64,000 nucleotides of DNA, from NCBI GenBank assembly GCA_965601455.1, contig OZ271831.1:3658001-3722000 (forward strand). Reading direction: 5' to 3'. Position numbers and translations under genes: made by a program. Shown in pieces: positions 26,882 to 36,091 of the stretch. Each line of letters starts with the position of its first letter. Within the stretch, counting starts at the first letter, position 1. The stretch is from JANQEU01 sp965601455 (lineage in GTDB: Bacteria; Bacteroidota; Bacteroidia; Cytophagales; Cyclobacteriaceae). Below the pieces are notes generated by a model. It did not search any database and was not told where the DNA came from. It saw only the letters and a list, made by a program, of their open reading frames with translations.

Positions 26882-27733
26882 ATGAAGAACCTAAACTATT
26901 TATCGAAAATACTCCTCCTAGGTATATTATTCTATTCTTGTTCCGGCGGTGATAATTCCGGCAACGCGTCAGAACAGGGAGAACAATCAGAAACTAGCGA
27001 GTCCACGACTATTAAAGGCGAAGAGGTTACTTACACTACAGATAGTACTACCATGAACGGTTATATCGCTTATAACCCATCTATTGAAGAGAAACGTCCA
27101 GGAATAATCGTAGTACATGAATGGTGGGGTCACAACGAATATACAAGACAACGTGCGGATATGCTGGCAGAGATGGGCTACACCGCAATCGCTGTAGACA
27201 TGTACGGGGACGGAAAATTAGCTGAGCATCCTGAAGATGCTGGTAAGTTTGCCGGACAGGTTTTCTCCAATATGGATGAAGCTCAAGCCAGATTTACACA
27301 GGCAATGGAGACCCTGCGAAACCATCCATCCGTTGATCCTGAAAGTATCTCCGCCATCGGGTACTGTTTTGGTGGCAGTATTGTGCTTACAATGGCAAAT
27401 GCAGGTTATGATTTGGACGCCGTAGCTGCTTTCCACAGTGGTGTACAACTGCCAATTGCACCAGATGCTGAAACCTTTAAATCCAAGGTACTTGTTTGTA
27501 ATGGAGGAGCGGATCCAATGATAACTGCAGACCAGGCTGATGCTTTTAAAGCAACAATGGATGCCATTGGTGCTGACTACAAGTACATATCATACGAGGA
27601 TGCTTTACATGCATTCACCAATCCCGGAGCAGACGAGCTTGGGGAAAAATTTCAACTGCCCCTGGCATACAATGAGGCAGCCGATAAGGCTTCCTGGAGT
27701 GAATTAGAGCAATTATTGCAATCTGTTTATTAA
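26882..27733 (+). CDS. Dienelactone hydrolase family lipoprotein
   Basis: 283 residues: a lipoprotein signal with Cys20 (FYSCSGG), an acidic Ser/Glu linker, then a dienelactone hydrolase-type alpha/beta fold. VVHEWWGHN forms the oxyanion region; the nucleophile is C162 in IGYCFGGS; Asp in GGADPMI and His in DALHAFTNPGAD complete a Cys-Asp-His triad. The periplasmic or surface substrate is unknown. Followed after 15 nt by the S41 protease gene. Confidence 0.9.
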   Translation: MKNLNYLSKILLLGILFYSCSGGDNSGNASEQGEQSETSESTTIKGEEVTYTTDSTTMNGYIAYNPSIEEKRPGIIVVHEWWGHNEYTRQRADMLAEMGYTAIAVDMYGDGKLAEHPEDAGKFAGQVFSNMDEAQARFTQAMETLRNHPSVDPESISAIGYCFGGSIVLTMANAGYDLDAVAAFHSGVQLPIAPDAETFKSKVLVCNGGADPMITADQADAFKATMDAIGADYKYISYEDALHAFTNPGADELGEKFQLPLAYNEAADKASWSELEQLLQSVY

Positions 27734-27748
27734 AGCAAGTAATTCTAA

Positions 27749-29197
27749 TTGAGTAGAACCAAATTCATCGCCTTCTGGCAACGGACTCTGCTATTGATCC
27801 TTTCTGTGTTCTCATGCACAGATATTCAGGAACCAGTAGATCCTCCCGTTGAAAACGAGGTGAACGAGTTCGTTTGGGGGGCGATGAATTCATGGTACTT
27901 CTGGCAAAATGAAGTCCCTGATTTATCAGACTTCCGATTCGAAAGCCGTCAGGAACTAACTCAATATCTTAACGCTTACCCCTCTCCTAATGCCCTATTC
28001 AGAGATCTACGGTCTCCAGAGGATCGTTTTTCCTGGATCGTCGAAGACTATGAAGAATTGAATAGAAGCTTTCAGGGCATTTCAAAATCATTTGGCTTTG
28101 AGTATTCGCTTGTAGTGGTAAATGACTCAATTGCCGGATACGTGGAATACGTGTTGCCGGATTCTCCTGCTGGAGAATCCTCTATGACCAGAGGGGATAT
28201 TTTTACGCACGTTGACGGCCAGAGGCTTACTTTCAACAATTATCGAAGTTTGCTAAATCAAGATGAATATGCATTGACTCTAGTCGAAATGAATGAAGAG
28301 GGCAATATCATCGAAGTCAAAGGAGAATCAAATCTTACTGCAGTAACTCTCACTGAAAATCCTGTTTTAAAATCTACGATAATAGCAGAAGCTGGGAGAA
28401 AGATTGGATACCTGAGTTATAACAGCTTCAACTTCACGTTTCATAGCGAACTCAATGCGGCATTTACACTATTCAATGAAGTATCTATCGATGAACTCAT
28501 TGTGGATTTACGCTATAACTCAGGGGGACGGGTGAGCACAGCCCAGGCTCTTGCTTCAATGATTTGCGGGTCCGTGACCACTGATGATGTGTTTTCGCTT
28601 CTTGCTTATAATGACAAACACACCATTTACAATAGGATCTTTTCATTCACGGATGTACTGCCAATACTGGATGGAAATAATGATGTTATTGCACAAGAAG
28701 AGATATCCCCACTATCCATTGATCGGGTCTACTTTCTAACAGGAAGAAGTTCAGCATCCGCTAGTGAAATGCTCATTCACGGACTAGAGCCTCATATGGA
28801 TGTTATTCAGATAGGTACCACCACAGTAGGTAAAAACGAAGGTTCGATTACACTCTACGACAGTCCTCGGTCAGATTATATAAGTCAATCAATAGCAAAT
28901 CCCAATCATAAATGGGCACTTCAGCCAATCGTTTCGAAAGTGGTGAATAGCCTCGGAGACGGAGATTATGCAGATGGCCTTATTCCGGACATTGAACTGG
29001 ATGAAACAGATTTTTTCTTTGATCTGAAACCACTCGGAAGTCCGGATGAAATACTTATTAGGGCGGCGCTGGATCACATTTCAGGTATAGGCGTTACCGC
29101 AAGAGCTGCACGTCCTGCGAAAACACAGAAAGTCTACAGTTCGAAAGAACGAAACCCACGGGCTTTCGAGCTGGTCGTACCGCCTCCTCCCCGATAA
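27749..29197 (+). CDS. S41-family peptidase lipoprotein
   Basis: 482 residues: a lipoprotein signal (LSVFSCTD), an N-terminal helical part, a PDZ-like segment (VLPDSPAGESSMTRGDIFTHV, ~140-160), then the tail-specific protease core with DLRYNSGG, nucleophile Ser in GRSSASASEM and Lys in TVGKNEGS, a Ser-Lys dyad. The start is the TTG at 27749; no ATG precedes the signal peptide. The C-terminus is Arg/Pro-rich (VVPPPPR). Probably cell-envelope proteolysis. Confidence 0.9.
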   Translation: MSRTKFIAFWQRTLLLILSVFSCTDIQEPVDPPVENEVNEFVWGAMNSWYFWQNEVPDLSDFRFESRQELTQYLNAYPSPNALFRDLRSPEDRFSWIVEDYEELNRSFQGISKSFGFEYSLVVVNDSIAGYVEYVLPDSPAGESSMTRGDIFTHVDGQRLTFNNYRSLLNQDEYALTLVEMNEEGNIIEVKGESNLTAVTLTENPVLKSTIIAEAGRKIGYLSYNSFNFTFHSELNAAFTLFNEVSIDELIVDLRYNSGGRVSTAQALASMICGSVTTDDVFSLLAYNDKHTIYNRIFSFTDVLPILDGNNDVIAQEEISPLSIDRVYFLTGRSSASASEMLIHGLEPHMDVIQIGTTTVGKNEGSITLYDSPRSDYISQSIANPNHKWALQPIVSKVVNSLGDGDYADGLIPDIELDETDFFFDLKPLGSPDEILIRAALDHISGIGVTARAARPAKTQKVYSSKERNPRAFELVVPPPPR

Positions 29198-29202
29198 ATA
29201 GC

Positions 29203-30111
29203 CTAATTCTTTGATGAATCCTCATCCGGATGATATACGATACGCTGAGTTGGATAGGCCAGGTTGATGTCTTCATGTTTTGCAAACGCTCTCAACACGT
29301 CCTCCCATATCAGTTCTTCGGAACCTCTTCGTCTTCTTGGAGTGATTAGATACCTCATCGTCAGCATTACACCACTATCTTTAACTGAGGTGTAAACGAT
29401 AGGCGTCAATTTATTGTAAAGAATCATATACTTTTTGGATGCCTCTATCAAATACTTTTGCGCAGACTCTGTCAAATGGGCTGCATGCATTTTCACAATC
29501 TCCTCAAGTATTTTTTTGGCTTTTTCCCAATCACTTTCAAAAGTGATCATAACACCTATTTCATTCCAGATGTGGCTGAATCCCTGGGTGAAATTGGCCT
29601 GTGGTGTTGTAAAGACTAATCCATTCGGAATATGAATAATACGACCTGTACTTTGATCTGCATCCACCCAGTTTCCAATTTCGTTGATGGTAAATTGAAA
29701 GATTCGGACATCAATAACATCACCTGTGTGTTCTCCGACAGTAATGCGATCTCCCACTGAAAAAGGTTTCCTGATTAGAATAAACAACCAACCGGCGGCA
29801 TTCACAATAAGATCTTTCAGCGCTATTGTAAGGGCTGCTGAAACCAGTCCAATAAAAGTTCCTATTGATCGAAACTCCGCAATCCAGATGAACACCACCG
29901 ACAATAGGAAAATGGCCCAATAAGTGTACTGTATGGCCCTACTCCAATAGTACCGCTCTTTGGGTTCATGGATACTTCTGTTAATGATCCTATTGCCAAG
30001 ATATTTTAGTATTAAAAGAGTTAGTATAACCAAGGCGGTATACAGTACTTTCATCTGGGTAGTTGGCTGCATACCCCACTGCTCTTGTATCCACTGTGAA
30101 AGAGTGTTCAT
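29203..30111 (-). CDS. MscS-family mechanosensitive channel
   Basis: 302 residues: three hydrophobic helices (about 22-42, 62-85, 85-115), a pore-lining Gly/Ala-rich helix (LVSAALTIALKDLIVNAAGW), and the beta-domain PFSVGDRITVGEHTGDVIDV. The cytoplasmic domain is shorter than in large MscS paralogues. Releases solutes during osmotic downshock. Convergent with the protease gene, with 5 nt between. Confidence 0.92.
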   Translation of the reverse strand: MNTLSQWIQEQWGMQPTTQMKVLYTALVILTLLILKYLGNRIINRSIHEPKERYYWSRAIQYTYWAIFLLSVVFIWIAEFRSIGTFIGLVSAALTIALKDLIVNAAGWLFILIRKPFSVGDRITVGEHTGDVIDVRIFQFTINEIGNWVDADQSTGRIIHIPNGLVFTTPQANFTQGFSHIWNEIGVMITFESDWEKAKKILEEIVKMHAAHLTESAQKYLIEASKKYMILYNKLTPIVYTSVKDSGVMLTMRYLITPRRRRGSEELIWEDVLRAFAKHEDINLAYPTQRIVYHPDEDSSKN

Positions 30112-30179
30112 TGCTAAAATTTACATAAAAATTATTGCCAAAAGCTACTTTCCAAAAAACCGAAGAGTACGGTAAGATC

Positions 30180-30203
30180 AGATTTTCTTTAAATTGAAAA
30201 TCT
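30180..30203. repeat. Inverted repeat before the DUF1080 gene
   Basis: AGATTTTC (30180-30187) and GAAAATCT (30196-30203) are perfect complements separated by 8 nt (TTTAAATT). The repeat ends 13 nt before the ATG at 30217. It may be an operator or a leader hairpin; A/T-rich sequence makes chance occurrence possible. Confidence 0.4.
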
Positions 30204-30216
30204 AACTAAGCATAAA

Positions 30217-30963
30217 ATGAAGTTCTTGTTAAAAAATACATTGTTAATAGTTCTTATATCAGTATCTGTACTTACGTCAGCACAACAGCGGCAAAAAGAC
30301 CCAACAGTGACGGAGGTGTATAAGGACCTCGAAAAGGTGACTCCTGGTGAAGAAAATTCACCCCCATCTGACGCTGTAGTATTATTTGATGGCAATGACC
30401 TATCGAATTGGCAAAAAGCCAATGGTTCTGGCGATGCGGAATGGCTTGTTGAAAATGGTGAATTAATCGTCAAACCACGAACGGGTAACATCGCAACAAA
30501 AGATTCCTTTGGTGACGTCCAACTTCATGTTGAATGGATGTCGCCGGTTGCAGAGGGTAAAACCGGTCAGGGTTATAACAACAGTGGAATTTTTCTAATG
30601 GGCCAATATGAGGTTCAAGTATTGAATTCATACGACAGTGATACCTACCAAAATGGCCAGGCTGGATCCATTTACAAACAATATCCCCCTCTGGTAAATG
30701 CTTCAAAACCACCCGGTACCTGGCAAGTGTATGATATTGTATTCAATGCTCCGAGGTTTTCAGAAAAGGGAACATTGATCTCACCTGCACGACTCACAGT
30801 ATTTCATAACGGGGTTCTTGTACAGAATGCAGTAGAACTTTGGGGTCCAACTGAATACATTGGTCTTCCTCAGTACAGACCTCACCCTCCGAAACTCCCG
30901 TTACAATTGCAAGATCATGGAGATCCAGTCAGGTTCCGGAATATTTGGATCCGGAACTTATAA
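30217..30963 (+). CDS. Secreted DUF1080 (3-keto-disaccharide hydrolase-like) protein
   Basis: 248 residues: a signal peptide (to about SAQQRQ), then one DUF1080 domain with the family landmarks VVLFDGNDLSNW, EWLVENGELIVKP, YNNSGIFLMGQYEVQVL and NIWIRNL. Concanavalin-like fold; characterised members cleave 3-keto-glycosides, acting after a Gfo/Idh/MocA or other dehydrogenase has oxidised C3. The window has several such oxidoreductases. The exact substrate is not visible in the sequence. Confidence 0.88.
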   Translation: MKFLLKNTLLIVLISVSVLTSAQQRQKDPTVTEVYKDLEKVTPGEENSPPSDAVVLFDGNDLSNWQKANGSGDAEWLVENGELIVKPRTGNIATKDSFGDVQLHVEWMSPVAEGKTGQGYNNSGIFLMGQYEVQVLNSYDSDTYQNGQAGSIYKQYPPLVNASKPPGTWQVYDIVFNAPRFSEKGTLISPARLTVFHNGVLVQNAVELWGPTEYIGLPQYRPHPPKLPLQLQDHGDPVRFRNIWIRNL

Positions 30964-30999
30964 ACTTCAATCAAAATACTAATCAACCGTTCAAAAAAG

Positions 31000-31034
31000 A
31001 GTAGCTCACTTCTATAAGGGAAAGAGCTACTTTC
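31000..31034 (+). terminator. Candidate hairpin terminator after the DUF1080 gene
   Basis: AGTAGCTC (31000-31007) pairs with GAGCTACT (31024-31031), with a 16-nt loop, an A-run before it and only TTTC after it. Weak U-tract; it could also act as a leader structure for the next gene, whose ATG is at 31083. Confidence 0.4.
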
Positions 31035-31082
31035 ATCTTCGATCAAGCCAAGAAGTCAAAATCAATTTTACTTAATACCCCT

Positions 31083-34000
31083 ATGAGAGCTCTAACCTAT
31101 TTTCTAACTCTTCTGTTTTTCATTCCTTTTTCCATGGACGCACAAAGAAGAAAAAGTGCTACCCCAACAAAATCGTTTGATCCCGGTTTGTACGAAGGTT
31201 TAAAATGGAGAAACATTGGACCCTTTCGAGGAGGACGTAGTGTAGCATCAACCGGAGTAGTTGGAGATCCCCAAACATACTATATGGGAGGAACCGGTGG
31301 GGGTGTGTGGAAAACTACAGATGCAGGACTCAACTGGAAGAATGTTTCAGATAGTTATTTTGAAACCGGCTCCGTCGGTTCAATTTCAGTATCAGAATCC
31401 GATCCAAACGTCATTTATGTAGGTATGGGTGAACACCCAATCCGTGGAGTGATGACTTCCAGTGGAAATGGTGTGTATAAATCAACAGATGCAGGGATGT
31501 CCTGGGTGCATATCGGCTTGGATCAGTCGCAGACAATATCAGACGTAGTAATCCATCCTGAAAATCCAGATATCGTTTTTGTTGCCGTTCAGGGAGCTCA
31601 GTATGGACCAAGCGAAGATCGGGGCATCTACAAGTCAATTGATGGTGGCGAAAACTGGAGAAAAGTGCACTATGTTTCCAATACCAGTGGAGCTTCATCA
31701 CTTTCTATGGATATGAATAACCCACGCATTATGTATGCTTCTATGTGGCAGCATCAACGCTATCCTTGGACCATGGATTCCGGTGGCCCAAACTCTGGAC
31801 TTTACAAGTCTACCGATATGGGGGAAACATGGGAAAAATTGACCGAAGGCTTACCTGAAGAGTTTGGAAAATCAGGGATTTCCGTATCAAGGGCCAACCC
31901 TCAACGTGTCTTCGCAGTAATAGAAGCGGAAGGAGAAAAAGGAGGTGTTTATCGCTCGGACAATGGCGGCAATAAATGGTCTCAGGTGAATAAATCACGA
32001 ATCAACATTGCACGATCTTGGTATTACATGGAGATTTTTGCCGATCCACAAAATGAGAACATTGTATATGTAGCCAATGCTCCCGTCACTCGATCTATAG
32101 ACGGGGGTAAGACCTTCTCAGTAGTCCCTACCCCTCATGGAGATAATCATCATATTTGGATTAATCCGGATAATAACCAAAACATGATCAATTCCAACGA
32201 CGGTGGAGCTAATGTCTCATTCAATGCAGGCAAATCGTGGTCATCACAGCAGTACCAACCAACTGCCCAATTCTACCGTGTCAATACCGACAACCTGGTC
32301 CCTTACAACGTTTATGGAGGACAACAAGATAACTCCGCGATAGCTATCGCCAGCCGTACAAATGGTCGTGGAATCGGATGGAAAGATTGGTACTCGGTAG
32401 CGGGATGTGAAAGTGCGTACGCAGCATTCGACCCTGACAATCCAGCAATTGTGTATGGTGGGTGTTATCAAGGAATTATTGAGAAATGGGTAAAAGCAAC
32501 AAATGAAGGGAAGCTGATTAACCAGTACCCTGAATTGAGACTGAGTATACCCCCTATCGAACAGTCAGCCAGGTTTAATTGGAACGCTCCCATCATTTCA
32601 TCCCCTCACGATAGAAACACTATTTACCATGCTGGAAATGTTGTGTTTAGAACTACCGATCGCGGTTTGTCGTGGGACACTGTAAGTCCTGATCTCACCA
32701 GAGATGAAGAAGACAAGCAAGGACCTGGTGGCGGCCCGTATACGAACGAAGGAGCCGGTGGCGAAAACTATAACACATTAATGTATTTAGTCGAATCTCC
32801 ACATGAAGGAGGGGTTTTATGGGCAGGATCTGACGATGGCCTTGTTCACTTAACAAAAGACGGGGGTGAAAACTGGCAAAATGTTACTCCTTCGGGGCTG
32901 CAGGAGGGAATAATCAATTCCATTGAAGTTTCCCCCCATGACCCTTCAACCGCCTATATCACGGTAATGAGATATAAGTTTAATGACCTAACACCCCTTG
33001 CTTTTAAAACAAATGATTACGGAGCTACGTGGCAAAAGATCACAAATGGAGTAAATGACCCGTTTACATTCTTTAGGGTAGTTCGAGAAGATCCGGTTGT
33101 CCCGGGTTTATTATATGGCGGAACGGAAACCGGACTTTACATCAGCTTTAATGATGGGGTAAAATGGGATAAACTACAGTTGAATCTTCCCGTGGTTCCT
33201 ATAAATGATTTGATGATCAGGCAGAATGATATGATTGTGGCCACAGCTGGCAGGTCTTTTTGGATACTTGATGATATTGGAGCTATTCAGCAATCAAAAG
33301 GAAACTTTGATGATCAAATGGTATTATACCAGCCTAAAGACACCTACCTGTTTTTTGGTGGTTACGAAGAAAAACCTTCTCCAGGACTAGGTCAAAATCC
33401 GAAAACCGGCGTTACAATAGACTACTTCCTTCCGGAAGAACTGGATACGATGGAGTTAATCCTGAAAGTCATCAGCGATGAAGAGGTTATTCGAACGTAC
33501 TCTAATCAACCGGTAAAAAACTTTAAGGGATGGCCTGGTGGACCCCCTAAGCCTTCGGTTTTGTCTTCAAAAAAAGGCGTCAACAGGTTCACCTGGGATT
33601 TCCGGCGTGCAACCGTACCTGCAGTTGAAAAAGTATTCATTATGGGTGATTATCGAGGGGCGGTGGTTCCTCCCGGAAGCTATACCCTGAGATTGGTATC
33701 AGAGAATGACTCTTCAGAAACCGAAGTAACGATTTTGTCCATACCGACGAACGAAGCAACACCTTCTGATTTCAATTCCCAGTATGCCTTTCAAATTGAA
33801 ATCGAAAATATTCTAATTGAAATACATGAATCCGTTTCGACTATGCGGTCCGCAAAAAAGCAATTGACACAATATCAAAATCTTTTGGCCGACAATGAAG
33901 CCGCATCAGCCCTGGTAGATACTGCTAAGTCAATTGTAAGTCAAATTGATGATTGGGAAACAGAGTTAATTCAACCAAAACAAGAGACTTTTCAGGATGT

Positions 34001-34223
34001 CATTAATTTCAATAATCAGCTCAGTGCCCATTTAATGTACTTAAAAGGTTATGTTGGTTCTACAGACCCGATAATAACAAACGGAGCAAAGGAAAGACTG
34101 AGTGACTTAAAATCTGAATGGTCCTCTTACGCCAATAGGCGAGATCAGATCATCGATGAAGACTTTGAGGCATTCAATTCATTGTATCGCTCGCTGAATC
34201 TACCAGCCATTATTATGAAATAA
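31083..34223 (+). CDS. Large secreted BNR/sortilin-like beta-propeller protein
   Basis: 1046 residues with a signal peptide (to about MDAQ). Repeated Asp-box/BNR motifs recur (GGVWKTTDAGLNW, GVYKSTDAGMSW, GIYKSIDGGENW, GLYKSTDMGETW, GVYRSDNGGNKW, LVHLTKDGGENW), the signature of sortilin/VPS10-like ten-bladed propellers. Residues 760-1046 form a separate domain with a beta part (ITWDFRRA-like FTWDFRRATVP) and a long helical tail. Often annotated as glycosyl hydrolase, but no catalytic sialidase residues are evident. There is no T9SS sorting domain, so it is probably periplasmic or outer-membrane associated. Role unknown. Confidence 0.87.
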   Translation: MRALTYFLTLLFFIPFSMDAQRRKSATPTKSFDPGLYEGLKWRNIGPFRGGRSVASTGVVGDPQTYYMGGTGGGVWKTTDAGLNWKNVSDSYFETGSVGSISVSESDPNVIYVGMGEHPIRGVMTSSGNGVYKSTDAGMSWVHIGLDQSQTISDVVIHPENPDIVFVAVQGAQYGPSEDRGIYKSIDGGENWRKVHYVSNTSGASSLSMDMNNPRIMYASMWQHQRYPWTMDSGGPNSGLYKSTDMGETWEKLTEGLPEEFGKSGISVSRANPQRVFAVIEAEGEKGGVYRSDNGGNKWSQVNKSRINIARSWYYMEIFADPQNENIVYVANAPVTRSIDGGKTFSVVPTPHGDNHHIWINPDNNQNMINSNDGGANVSFNAGKSWSSQQYQPTAQFYRVNTDNLVPYNVYGGQQDNSAIAIASRTNGRGIGWKDWYSVAGCESAYAAFDPDNPAIVYGGCYQGIIEKWVKATNEGKLINQYPELRLSIPPIEQSARFNWNAPIISSPHDRNTIYHAGNVVFRTTDRGLSWDTVSPDLTRDEEDKQGPGGGPYTNEGAGGENYNTLMYLVESPHEGGVLWAGSDDGLVHLTKDGGENWQNVTPSGLQEGIINSIEVSPHDPSTAYITVMRYKFNDLTPLAFKTNDYGATWQKITNGVNDPFTFFRVVREDPVVPGLLYGGTETGLYISFNDGVKWDKLQLNLPVVPINDLMIRQNDMIVATAGRSFWILDDIGAIQQSKGNFDDQMVLYQPKDTYLFFGGYEEKPSPGLGQNPKTGVTIDYFLPEELDTMELILKVISDEEVIRTYSNQPVKNFKGWPGGPPKPSVLSSKKGVNRFTWDFRRATVPAVEKVFIMGDYRGAVVPPGSYTLRLVSENDSSETEVTILSIPTNEATPSDFNSQYAFQIEIENILIEIHESVSTMRSAKKQLTQYQNLLADNEAASALVDTAKSIVSQIDDWETELIQPKQETFQDVINFNNQLSAHLMYLKGYVGSTDPIITNGAKERLSDLKSEWSSYANRRDQIIDEDFEAFNSLYRSLNLPAIIMK

Positions 34224-34252
34224 GCTGATAGCGCTAACACTTTCATTCGAAG

Positions 34253-34291
34253 ATGAGTAATGTCAACATGATGCGAATTCACCTTACTCAT
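34253..34291. terminator. Candidate hairpin after the BNR protein gene
   Basis: ATGAGTAA (34253-34260) pairs with TTACTCAT (34284-34291) around a 23-nt loop, followed by TTTAA. It lies 30 nt after the stop at 34223. AT-rich and weak, so tentative. Confidence 0.35.
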
Positions 34292-34326
34292 TTAATGGCT
34301 ATGCAGATTAGTTGAATTTGAATTCA

Positions 34327-34334
34327 TACTTTTG
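34327..34334 (+). promoter_or_regulatory. Candidate -7 box for the sulfotransferase gene
   Basis: TACTTTTG is an exact TAnnTTTG match just 8 nt before the ATG at 34343, which would give a nearly leaderless message. No -33 TTG is found at the right spacing. Confidence 0.35.
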
Positions 34335-34342
34335 GGCTCGAA

Positions 34343-35032
34343 ATGATCGTATCCCACAAGCATAAATTTATCTTCATAAAGACCGCAAAGACAGCGGGAA
34401 CAACGGTTGAGATTGCTTTATCGGAAATCTGTGGCCCTAATGATATCATTACTCCTATTTCTCCAGATGACGAGGAGGCAAGAAAGGAATTGGGATTTCG
34501 AGGGCCGCAAAACTATCTAGGAGGGTTCGTCAATCCGAATATATACGACTGGTTTCTTTTTAACTTCAAAAGGAAGCAATCCTATCGCTACTTTAATCAT
34601 GCAAAAGCAAAACAGGTCTATCGCTGGGTTGGAAAAGACATTTGGGATTCGTATTATAAATTCAGCATAGACAGGCATCCGGTTGATAAGTTTGTCTCCT
34701 TCTATTACTGGAGAGGAGGAGATGAAACCTGGGGAAATGTCGAAGGCTTGATGAAATCTAGAAAACTAAGGAGAATTCAGGGCATGAGATACTACGGTAT
34801 CCAGGGAAAGATGGCAGTGGACAAAGTTTATAAACTAGAGGACATGCAAGGAATGTTTGATGATCTTTCAAAGAAATTCAAACTAGAAAAAACCCTTTCG
34901 ATTCCACAGCATCGGGCAAAAAGCAATACTGGTAGAAAAAAGAGACACTACTCCGAAATTCTATCTTCAGAGCAGATAAATCAAATACGTAACAAATTTC
35001 AATGGGAACTGGATTATTTCGGTTATGACTAG
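34343..35032 (+). CDS. Sulfotransferase family 2-like protein
   Basis: 229 residues. FIKTAKTAGTTVE (about 11-23) is the 5'-phosphosulfate-binding loop of PAPS-dependent sulfotransferases, and SIDRHPVDKFVSFYYW contains the Arg and Ser expected to bind the 3'-phosphate. Likely sulfates a surface polysaccharide or lipid, though the acceptor is unknown. It requires PAPS, while the cysH in this window looks like the APS-using type. It converges on galM with 3 nt between stops. Confidence 0.87.
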   Translation: MIVSHKHKFIFIKTAKTAGTTVEIALSEICGPNDIITPISPDDEEARKELGFRGPQNYLGGFVNPNIYDWFLFNFKRKQSYRYFNHAKAKQVYRWVGKDIWDSYYKFSIDRHPVDKFVSFYYWRGGDETWGNVEGLMKSRKLRRIQGMRYYGIQGKMAVDKVYKLEDMQGMFDDLSKKFKLEKTLSIPQHRAKSNTGRKKRHYSEILSSEQINQIRNKFQWELDYFGYD

Positions 35033-35035
35033 CAG

Positions 35036-36088
35036 TTACCGCACTCCAAACTTGTAACTAGTTCTGGAGTGGTAAACCTCACCCGGCAGTAGCAATGTAC
35101 TAGGAAAGTTAGACTGGTTTGGTGCATCTGGATAATGCTGAGTTTCCAGACAAAGAGCACAATGTTTGTTATATCTAATACTATTCTTTCCAACCAAAGA
35201 GCCATCCAGTGAATTTCCTGTATAGAGCTGAACACCGGGTTCGGTAGTCCAGCATTCCATCTGCCTTCCGGAAACAGGTTCAAAGACCGTCGCAAAATGT
35301 ATGTACTCTCCTTTGTCGTCATTTATAATCCAGCAGTGATCATAACCCATTCCTAACTTCAACTGCTCATTATCTACCCCAATATCAGCACCTACTCTCT
35401 TCTTTCCTCTGAAGTCAAAAGGTGTATCCAACACTGGTTGAAACTCTCCAGTAGGGATAATATTCTTATCCACAGGCAGATATTTTTCCCCCTTTAGGTG
35501 AAGTTCATGATCCAGTATATTCCTATTTGGATCGGCAGACAAATTGAAATAGGTGTGCTGTGTCAAATTAATTACAGTAGCGTCATCAGTTTTAGCCTTA
35601 TAGGTAATATCGAACTCACCGGGAGTGAATTTATAGGAGACCTGCACTTCAAGATTGCCAGGGAATCCTTCTTCGAGGTGATGACTGGTGTAACTCAGCT
35701 GAATCTCAACATGGTTGTCCTCATTCACCATGTTTACTTCATCCCACACCACTTTATCAAATCCCTTGAGCCCCCCATGCAAACTATTTGGGCCGTTGTT
35801 TCTGGCCAGTTGAAAGTGATTGTTTCCAATGGAAAATTGCCCGTTAGCAATACGGTTGCCGTACCTGCCAACCACAGCCCCGAAATATGGATTTTCCATC
35901 AAATACTCTTCGAGCGTGGTGAAGCCTAGCACGACATCACCCAAATTTCCATCTTTATCAGGCACATGAAGTTCCGTTAAGACACCCCCGTAATTAGTGA
36001 ACTTAGCAAGTAACTGTCCAGGAAATTCAACGATATAAAGGTTGACCTTCTTCCCATCAACCATACCGAACTCGCTTACTTCGATCAT
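35036..36088 (-). CDS. galM: Aldose 1-epimerase
   Basis: Mutarotates aldoses (glucose, galactose). 350 residues with the family segments GAVVGRYGNRIANGQF, NGPNSLHGG (His), NLTQHTYFNLS (catalytic His), MGYDHCWI and EPGVQLYTGN. The catalytic Glu is probably in CLETQHYPDAPN. The ATG at 36088 is preferred to the preceding TTG codon. It follows the nagB fusion by 3 nt, so both should be one transcript serving sugar entry into glycolysis. Confidence 0.94.
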   Translation of the reverse strand: MIEVSEFGMVDGKKVNLYIVEFPGQLLAKFTNYGGVLTELHVPDKDGNLGDVVLGFTTLEEYLMENPYFGAVVGRYGNRIANGQFSIGNNHFQLARNNGPNSLHGGLKGFDKVVWDEVNMVNEDNHVEIQLSYTSHHLEEGFPGNLEVQVSYKFTPGEFDITYKAKTDDATVINLTQHTYFNLSADPNRNILDHELHLKGEKYLPVDKNIIPTGEFQPVLDTPFDFRGKKRVGADIGVDNEQLKLGMGYDHCWIINDDKGEYIHFATVFEPVSGRQMECWTTEPGVQLYTGNSLDGSLVGKNSIRYNKHCALCLETQHYPDAPNQSNFPSTLLLPGEVYHSRTSYKFGVR

Positions 36089-36091
36089 CAA

